In this document: piece by piece, positions 6,163 through 10,351 of the stretch | How the letters are laid out: the number at the start of each line of letters is the position of its first letter | How positions within the stretch are numbered: the stretch's first letter is position 1 | Assembly (NCBI GenBank): GCA_024636355.1 | Contig: JAGXHH010000084.1 | Coordinates: forward strand, 1-10,351 | Length of the DNA stretch: 10,351 bases | DNA from: Desulfobacteraceae bacterium | GTDB lineage: Bacteria; Desulfobacterota; Desulfobacteria; Desulfobacterales; Desulfosalsimonadaceae | Direction of reading: 5' to 3' | Translations under genes and position numbers: made by a program | The notes under the pieces: model-generated | Databases searched by the model: none | What the model saw: the letters and a program-made list of their open reading frames with translations, nothing else | What the model was told of the DNA's origin: nothing

Positions 6163-6858
6163 ATGCGAATCGGCGGTCTGGAAAAATGTTCCCTGATTGA
6201 CTACGCACCCCACATCAGTTGCGTGGTCTTCACCAAAGGGTGCAACTTCCATTGTCCGTATTGTCATAATCCGGAACTGGTTTCGCCGGACGATACCGGC
6301 GAAACCCTTCCGGAAACCGAAGTGTTCGCATTTCTCGAACAGCGTAGAAACTACCTCGACGGAGTGGTCATTTCCGGCGGGGAGCCGACGCTGCAACCCG
6401 ATCTTCCGGAATTCTGCCGGCAGGTCAAATCGATGGGGTATTTCGTTAAACTCGACACCAACGGCACCCGTCCCGATGTCCTGCGGCACTTGCTTTCCAA
6501 AAACCGGCTCGATTACATTGCCATGGACATCAAAACCGATCCGGAACATTATGCACCGCTGATCGCAGCCGATTGCGATCCGGCAGTCATCCGGGAGTCG
6601 ATCCGCCTGGTGCTCAATTCCGGGATTCGCCACGAATTTCGCACGACCTGCGTTAAGCCGCTTATCAATGAAACGGTATTGCGCACCATTGCCGGACTGG
6701 TAAACGGCGCCTGGATGTATGCCCTCCAGAAACCACAAACACGTTCGGTTTTATCCCCCGCGTTTTTCAACGGCATAAACCGGAACTTGGAAGACAATGA
6801 ATTTTCCGCGTTTCAATCCATTCTTTCCGAATCCGTCCACCGCTGCATCATCCGGTAA
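6163..6858 (+). CDS. nrdG: Anaerobic ribonucleotide reductase activase, radical SAM
   Basis: Radical SAM enzyme that uses a [4Fe-4S] cluster and S-adenosylmethionine to install the glycyl radical on NrdD. From the ATG at 6163 it has 231 residues and opens MRIGGLEKCSLIDY, the usual start of the longer NrdG type (TIGR02495-like). The cluster motif is CNFHCPYC (Cys27, Cys31, Cys34), followed by the SAM-binding GGE at 72-74 (VVISGGEPTLQPD). The frame is open upstream to 6097 but that stretch overlaps the end of nrdD in another frame and adds no conserved residues. The start lies 5 bases after the nrdD stop and has no clear ribosome site, so its translation is probably coupled to nrdD. Neighbouring NrdD supports this role over other glycyl-radical activases. 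Confidence 0.94.
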   Translation: MRIGGLEKCSLIDYAPHISCVVFTKGCNFHCPYCHNPELVSPDDTGETLPETEVFAFLEQRRNYLDGVVISGGEPTLQPDLPEFCRQVKSMGYFVKLDTNGTRPDVLRHLLSKNRLDYIAMDIKTDPEHYAPLIAADCDPAVIRESIRLVLNSGIRHEFRTTCVKPLINETVLRTIAGLVNGAWMYALQKPQTRSVLSPAFFNGINRNLEDNEFSAFQSILSESVHRCIIR

Positions 6859-6896
6859 CCACCGAAAACGCTTCCGCTCAATCGTCCATTTCAAAC

Positions 6897-6926
6897 TTGA
6901 CAAGCCGCTCTTCGCGCCGATATATC
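6897..6926 (+). promoter_or_regulatory. Possible promoter for the acyl-CoA dehydrogenase gene
   Basis: A perfect TTGACA (6897-6902) is followed by TATATC (6921-6926) at an 18-bp spacing; GATATA at 16 bp is an alternative -10. It lies in the 128-base gap after nrdG, about 60 bases before the next start codon. No terminator for nrdG is visible in the gap, so read-through from nrdDG also remains possible. Confidence 0.4.
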
Positions 6927-6986
6927 TTACGTTCACGTTAAAAAAAATTCCCGAATTTTCACCTCAATACAGATTGGAGCCAGCGC

Positions 6987-8228
6987 ATGTTTGATTACCT
7001 GTTGTCCGCAGAAGGCAAACAGATCCGCGATGAAGCCCGGGACCTGGTCAAATGGGTTCCCCGCCAGATGATTATTGACATGGACAATGACAAGATTCAG
7101 TTTCCGAAAGAGTTTTTAAGAGAAGCCGGCCGCCGGAATCTCATGGGGTGCCGTTATCCGACACAATGGGGCGGCCGCGGGCTCGACTGGGTGACCACCT
7201 CTGCCGTAATGGAAGAAATCGGCACTCTCGGCTATATCTTTGCCTGCACGTTCGGCGTCGGCGCAGAACTTGTCTGCGATGCCATTATCCTGCACGGTAC
7301 GGATGCGCAAAAGGAACAATATGTCAAACCGCTGCTCCGTGGCGATCTGTTTGCAGCTGAATGCCTCACGGAACCGAGGGGCGGATCCGATTTTTTCGGG
7401 ACCACCACCACGGCCGAAGACAAAGGGGATTACTTTCTGGTCAACGGCCAGAAGCGGTTTATCGTGGGGGCCGAAGGGGCCGATTTTTTTCTCGTATACG
7501 CCAAAACGGATCCCGATGCCAAACCGCACCAGGCACTCACCTGTTTAATCGTCGACAAAGGGGCCGGGGTTGAGACCACCTATCTTTACGGGCTGATGGG
7601 GTGTCGCGGCGGGGGCGCCGGTCGGCTGGTCTTCAAGGATGTAAAAGTTCCCAAAAAAAATGTGGTCGGACAGATCAATAACGCCCACGCCGTTTTCAAT
7701 ACGATGATGATCCCCGAACGGCTCGGCACCGCCGCCATGACCATCGGCAGTGCACGACCGGCAGTCGATATCGCCACCGGGTATACGACACGGCGCAAAG
7801 CATTCGGCACCACCATCAATAGTTTCGAGGGAGTGAGCTTTCAGGTGGCCGAAGCCGCCATGCTGCTCGATGCCTGCCGGTCCTTGATTTACACCACCGC
7901 CCGGGCGGTGGATGAGGGAATCGAGCCGAATCGAATCCGGCGCATGGTATCGGAATCGAAAAAATTCGTCACCGAATCCTGCCAGAAGGCCGCCCATAAC
8001 GCCATGCAGGTCATGGGCGGCATCGGCTATACGAATGTATTTCCGATTGAGCGGATTGTCCGGGACCTGCGCCTGGCCTCGATCTGGACCGGCAGCAATG
8101 AGGTGATGTCGATGATCATTGCCCATGAATGGTATCGGGAGTATTTTCAAACCAAGGGGACGGCTCCCCGGGATTATGAAAGCGATGCGGCCGAAGCCGA
8201 TGCACCGGACGAAAAGATTTACGAATAA
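6987..8228 (+). CDS. Acyl-CoA dehydrogenase with the catalytic Glu apparently at the IVD/LCAD position
   Basis: FAD flavoprotein that oxidises an acyl-CoA to the trans-2-enoyl-CoA and passes electrons to an acceptor such as electron-transfer flavoprotein. It is a full-length 413-residue protein. Family signatures are ECLTEPRGGSD (125-135) and QVMGGIGYTNVFPIERIVRD (341-360). The residue matching the usual catalytic Glu of medium-chain enzymes (YEGT motif) is Thr368 in IWTGSNEV. Instead, Glu244 in MIPERLG lies where isovaleryl-CoA and long-chain acyl-CoA dehydrogenases carry theirs, so the enzyme is probably active on a branched or longer substrate. The acidic tail after residue 395 (ESDAAEADAPDEK) is not part of the core fold. 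Start: GGAG at 6976-6979, 7 bases before the ATG. No other fatty-acid gene is adjacent; a small membrane protein gene follows 37 bases downstream. The exact substrate is unknown. Confidence 0.93.
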   Translation: MFDYLLSAEGKQIRDEARDLVKWVPRQMIIDMDNDKIQFPKEFLREAGRRNLMGCRYPTQWGGRGLDWVTTSAVMEEIGTLGYIFACTFGVGAELVCDAIILHGTDAQKEQYVKPLLRGDLFAAECLTEPRGGSDFFGTTTTAEDKGDYFLVNGQKRFIVGAEGADFFLVYAKTDPDAKPHQALTCLIVDKGAGVETTYLYGLMGCRGGGAGRLVFKDVKVPKKNVVGQINNAHAVFNTMMIPERLGTAAMTIGSARPAVDIATGYTTRRKAFGTTINSFEGVSFQVAEAAMLLDACRSLIYTTARAVDEGIEPNRIRRMVSESKKFVTESCQKAAHNAMQVMGGIGYTNVFPIERIVRDLRLASIWTGSNEVMSMIIAHEWYREYFQTKGTAPRDYESDAAEADAPDEKIYE

Positions 8229-8265
8229 GACCAGAATTAAATTAAAAGAAGGGGAGATCAGAAGA

Positions 8266-8469
8266 GTGGTATTATTTATCAGCATTGTAAAAGTCGTTGC
8301 CCTTCTGGGTGCCGGAGCCATTGTGGGCAACTGGTTTCTGTCAGAGGTCAAAAAAACAAAGGTACGGAAAGATCCCTGGTATGAACCGTATCTCTCTCCG
8401 CCGGGAATTATTATTCTCATTGCCATCTGCCTGCCGGTCATGGCCTGGCTGATCCGGAAATTTCAGTAG
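8266..8469 (+). CDS. 67-residue two-helix membrane protein, GTG start, unknown function
   Basis: I do not recognise a family. GGGGAG at 8251-8256 followed 9 bases later by GTG at 8266 gives a well-formed start. The frame extends upstream into the acyl-CoA dehydrogenase gene but lacks a plausible start there. Two hydrophobic segments (about 2-24 and 46-63) flank a basic, aromatic loop (KKTKVRKDPWYEPY, 29-42), and the protein ends in RKFQ. The positively charged loop would lie in the cytoplasm, predicting a hairpin with both ends outside, although the basic C terminus partly conflicts. It follows the dehydrogenase gene by 37 bases and precedes a terminator, so it is probably co-transcribed with it. 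A membrane-anchoring or electron-transfer partner role would be speculation. Confidence 0.7.
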   Translation: MVLFISIVKVVALLGAGAIVGNWFLSEVKKTKVRKDPWYEPYLSPPGIIILIAICLPVMAWLIRKFQ

Positions 8470-8476
8470 GGTACAT

Positions 8477-8513
8477 AAAAAAGCGGGGCCATGATGTTCG
8501 TCATGGCCCCGCT
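8477..8513 (-). terminator. Strong intrinsic terminator for the minus-strand operon
   Basis: A perfect 13-bp stem (AGCGGGGCCATGA at 8482-8494 with its complement at 8501-8513) has a 6-base loop. On the minus strand it is followed by a run of six T (8482 to 8477). It ends the transcript from mnmE/ykgJ. On the plus strand the same stem lies just after the 67-residue protein gene but lacks a good T-run, so termination in that direction is probably weaker. Confidence 0.9.
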
Positions 8514-8534
8514 GCTTGCTTCATCTTCAAAACG

Positions 8535-8879
8535 TTACAGGTTCTTCTTTTCCTTTTCGAGCAGGTCCTTGTACCAGCAGGCAAAATCAAACATTCCCAG
8601 AAACCGTTCATCCTCATTGATGATCCCGAGGCAAAGCTCAAAAGCGCCCCGCCGATAATCATTGCCATGTTCCCTTAGTTCGGCGGACTGCATGAACTCG
8701 CGGATAAGCGCCTGAGAGGTCCGCTTGGTCCGATCCATCCGCATGTCGATAGGATCCTTGGGTTCTTCAAAGGGATCCCATTTATCGTATCCTTTTTTTT
8801 CGATATGCTTCTGTCGCCGGGGCGACATGCTGTCGAAAATCGCCTTCTTCCTGGCCGCATCATCGTTGCGATCATTCAT
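8535..8879 (-). CDS. Hypothetical protein (114 residues), coupled to the YkgJ-family gene
   Basis: I do not recognise a named domain. The protein is charged and soluble, with no signal peptide or membrane segment: a basic N-terminal part (MSPRRQKHIEKKGYDKW, 18-34), a Pro/Asp-rich stretch (DPFEEPKDPIDMRMDR, 35-50), then probable helices ending in a lysine-rich tail (LLEKEKKNL). One pair of cysteines is present (83 and 101). The start at 8879 is firm: GAAGGAG ends 6 bases upstream, and the ATG overlaps the end of the upstream ykgJ-like gene by 8 bases, implying coupled translation. The frame runs further upstream to 8948, but that part lies inside the neighbour. The tight overlap suggests a shared task with the cysteine-cluster protein. 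The terminator at 8477-8513 closes the operon. Confidence 0.8.
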   Translation of the reverse strand: MNDRNDDAARKKAIFDSMSPRRQKHIEKKGYDKWDPFEEPKDPIDMRMDRTKRTSQALIREFMQSAELREHGNDYRRGAFELCLGIINEDERFLGMFDFACWYKDLLEKEKKNL

Positions 8880-9573
8880 TGGCCACTCCTTCGGCACTCG
8901 CCTCACCTGCCGCATCGTCTTCCCCCACGCCCAGATAAGCCGCGTCATAGCTGGTCAACAAGGCCATGGAAACCGGCACCAGGACGTCTGACAGCATCGC
9001 GTATTTCGATTCGATTGTCCGCACCAGTTCTGAGGATAACCGCATCAACTGGTCGTGAATGGCGTCCATATTTATCGTGGGATAGCTTTGTCCGGGTGCA
9101 AATCCCGACAACCCGCAGGTCCGGCCGGCGCCTGCCACCGCCAGGGGCACCCCGTCTATCCGGCAGGCCAACGGCCTGTGGGCGTACAGATCACACTGCA
9201 ACGCTTCGTTTAACAGGGGGCAGCGGATCCGCTCCCGGGCCAGGTCTTCGAGCACCGCCTGGTCATTCTTGCCATCCTGGGTCGCCTGGAATGCCGCTTT
9301 TTTCAATTTATATATTTTCCGATCGGCCTGGTTCGCTTTTTCGAGCAGCTCCCCCCGCCGGGTTTCGGAAAATGCCTCATTGAACTTCCGGTTCAAATAG
9401 AGCGCCTCGATCAGGGGAAGGTCAAACAGGGCATGGCAACAATCGGCACACCCGGGCTTGCAGACCACAAGGTCCGGATGGGCGTCGGCAACTCGCTGAA
9501 ACGCGGCGTCTACACGGGCAGCGATTGCTTCGTACCGTTCAAAAAATGGGGTTATATCTATAGGCATAGGCAT
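8872..9573 (-). CDS. YkgJ-family cysteine-cluster protein (putative zinc/iron-binding)
   Basis: Member of the YkgJ/PF03692 family, annotated as zinc- or iron-chelating from its conserved cysteines; the biological role is poorly known. The 233 residues carry the family pattern CKPGCADCC (Cys38, 42, 45, 46), then RIRCPLL (Cys118), LQCDLYAHRPLACR (Cys127, Cys137) and CGLSGF (Cys153). That makes eight cysteines able to hold a metal or Fe-S cluster. A lysine- and glutamine-rich helical stretch (about 75-115) separates the two cysteine groups, and the C terminus is acidic and alanine-rich. The ATG at 9573 has AGGAG 9 bases upstream. No signal peptide is visible. It lies downstream of mnmE across an 87-base gap containing a parS site and is probably co-transcribed with it, since no strong promoter is seen. 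Confidence 0.9.
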   Translation of the reverse strand: MPMPIDITPFFERYEAIAARVDAAFQRVADAHPDLVVCKPGCADCCHALFDLPLIEALYLNRKFNEAFSETRRGELLEKANQADRKIYKLKKAAFQATQDGKNDQAVLEDLARERIRCPLLNEALQCDLYAHRPLACRIDGVPLAVAGAGRTCGLSGFAPGQSYPTINMDAIHDQLMRLSSELVRTIESKYAMLSDVLVPVSMALLTSYDAAYLGVGEDDAAGEASAEGVANE

Positions 9574-9635
9574 TTCGGGTTTCTCCTGTGTTTAATAAAA
9601 CCGGGACTACGAAAGAATTAAAGCACCGGCTGAAT

Positions 9636-9651
9636 TGTTTCACGTGAAACA
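9636..9651. promoter_or_regulatory. parS: parS centromere site (ParB binding)
   Basis: TGTTTCACGTGAAACA is identical to the consensus chromosomal parS sequence bound by ParB/Spo0J. The dyad extends 3 bases each side to a perfect 22-bp palindrome (9633-9654) with no loop. It lies between the mnmE stop and the ykgJ-like gene. Chromosomal parS sites cluster near the replication origin and load ParB for segregation and SMC recruitment. A perfect match of this length is very unlikely by chance in 10 kb. Confidence 0.93.
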
Positions 9652-9660
9652 ATTGTTGAA

Positions 9661-10351
9661 TCATTTTCCAATGCAGTAGCGATCAAATATCCGGTCCAGC
9701 ACATCGGGCGCCACCGTTTCACCGGTGATTTCGCCGAACGCACCATAGGCGCTGCGCAAATCAATGGCCACCAGTTCCGGAGAAAGGCCGGTTTCCAACC
9801 CCCTCAAGGCGTCGGTAACCGATTCGAGCCCCCGGACCAGTACGTCGCGGTGCCGCAGGTTCGGGACCACGCGGTCGGTCTGTCCGGTTGCAATGGCACC
9901 GGCGAAATCCGCAAGCGTTTGTTTTAGCGCATCGATCCCGGTGTCGCACAGCGCCGAGGTTTCCATCCGGCAAACCGACTCCCAGGCGGGCGGTAGGTGA
10001 AACCGGTGCCGGTCAGCGGGCAGATCGATTTTGTTGAGCACCAGGATGACCGGTTTGACGGAAAACGCTTCAAAAAGGCGCCGGTCTTCATCCCGCAGCG
10101 GTGTTCCGACGTCAATGACCAGCAAAACCAGATCGGCTCCCATTATATGCTTCCGGGCCTTGTCGATGCCGATGCGTTCGATCGGGTCCGGATTAGAGCG
10201 CATGCCGGCGGTATCGGTGAGGATTATCGGCATGCCCCGTGCGACCAATGCCGCTTCGATCAAATCCCGGGTAGTGCCGGGCTGATCGGTGACGATGGCC
10301 CGCTCTTCACCAATCAGACGGTTCATCAGGCTTGATTTGCCGACATTGGGA
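9661..10351 (-). CDS. mnmE: tRNA uridine-34 modification GTPase MnmE, C-terminal half (start outside window)
   Basis: With MnmG, MnmE adds the (carboxymethyl)aminomethyl group to the wobble uridine of certain tRNAs. The frame is open to the right edge, giving 229 C-terminal residues of a protein normally near 455; the N-terminal folate-binding domain is outside the window. All G motifs are present: the P-loop end PNVGKSSLMN (fragment residues 1-10), TTRD, DTAG, NKID and the TSAL loop. The helical domain carries NLRHRDVL, and the protein ends in YCIGK, the C-terminal C-x-G-K motif with the functional cysteine. An apparent ATG at 10326 is internal, because the P-loop precedes it. Downstream lie parS and a ykgJ-like gene, not mnmG, which often follows mnmE. 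Confidence 0.97.
   Translation of the reverse strand, partial: PNVGKSSLMNRLIGEERAIVTDQPGTTRDLIEAALVARGMPIILTDTAGMRSNPDPIERIGIDKARKHIMGADLVLLVIDVGTPLRDEDRRLFEAFSVKPVILVLNKIDLPADRHRFHLPPAWESVCRMETSALCDTGIDALKQTLADFAGAIATGQTDRVVPNLRHRDVLVRGLESVTDALRGLETGLSPELVAIDLRSAYGAFGEITGETVAPDVLDRIFDRYCIGK

Noticed and set aside
5228..6208. 326-codon minus-strand frame opposite nrdD
   Set aside because: It is the antisense shadow of a GC-rich conserved gene; nrdD motifs on the plus strand account for the region.
7545..8441. 298-codon minus-strand frame opposite the acyl-CoA dehydrogenase and the 67-residue gene
   Set aside because: Antisense shadow with low-complexity composition; the plus-strand genes have clear family signatures and ribosome sites.
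9633..9654. The 22-bp palindrome as an intrinsic terminator of mnmE
   Set aside because: It has no loop and no T-run follows; the sequence is an exact parS, which explains it better.

Overview
The window is an ordinary, densely packed bacterial chromosomal segment, GC-rich in its genes, with short intergenic gaps and no recognisable transposons, phage genes, tRNAs, rRNAs or CRISPR arrays. The gene set suggests an anaerobic, diderm, fatty-acid-using bacterium: a class III (oxygen-sensitive) ribonucleotide reductase, an acyl-CoA dehydrogenase, a CcdA/thioredoxin pair and a ChaN-type lipoprotein. The protein sequences look most like those of Desulfobacterota (sulfate reducers or syntrophs). That placement is an inference from protein character, not a search result.

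Layout. Positions 1-515 hold the 3' part of proC (proline synthesis). Next come ccdA (566-1267) and a secreted thioredoxin-fold protein (1292-1765), which together look like a DsbD system split into two proteins. A Nudix hydrolase of the CoA-pyrophosphatase type follows (start probably 1833). Its 5' end carries a 21-codon candidate leader ORF and three 15-bp repeats encoding MDLxQ. A small two-helix membrane protein (2568-2816, minus) lies head to head with a ChaN-family lipoprotein (about 2862-3833, plus).

The 230-base gap before nrdD is the best regulatory region in the window. It has a good sigma-70 promoter (TTGACA, 16 bp, TAAAAT) and two matches to the NrdR box, offset by 30 bp, one just upstream of the -35 and one over the spacer and -10. 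nrdD (4064-6157) and its radical-SAM activase nrdG (6163-6858) follow, 5 bases apart. An acyl-CoA dehydrogenase (6987-8228) whose catalytic glutamate seems to lie at the isovaleryl-CoA/long-chain dehydrogenase position comes next, then a 67-residue two-helix membrane protein that starts with GTG (8266-8469).

From 8477 to the right edge everything is on the minus strand. Read in the direction of transcription: the 3' half of mnmE (tRNA-modification GTPase), a gap containing a perfect parS site (9636-9651), a YkgJ-family cysteine-cluster protein, a conserved-looking 114-residue protein of unknown function overlapping it by 8 bases, and a strong intrinsic terminator (8477-8513). A parS site beside mnmE suggests that this segment lies near the replication origin.

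Nothing here amounts to a clearly new system. The points most worth a second look are the parS site, the NrdR-box promoter, the acyl-CoA dehydrogenase active site, the Nudix leader region and three small proteins of unknown function.
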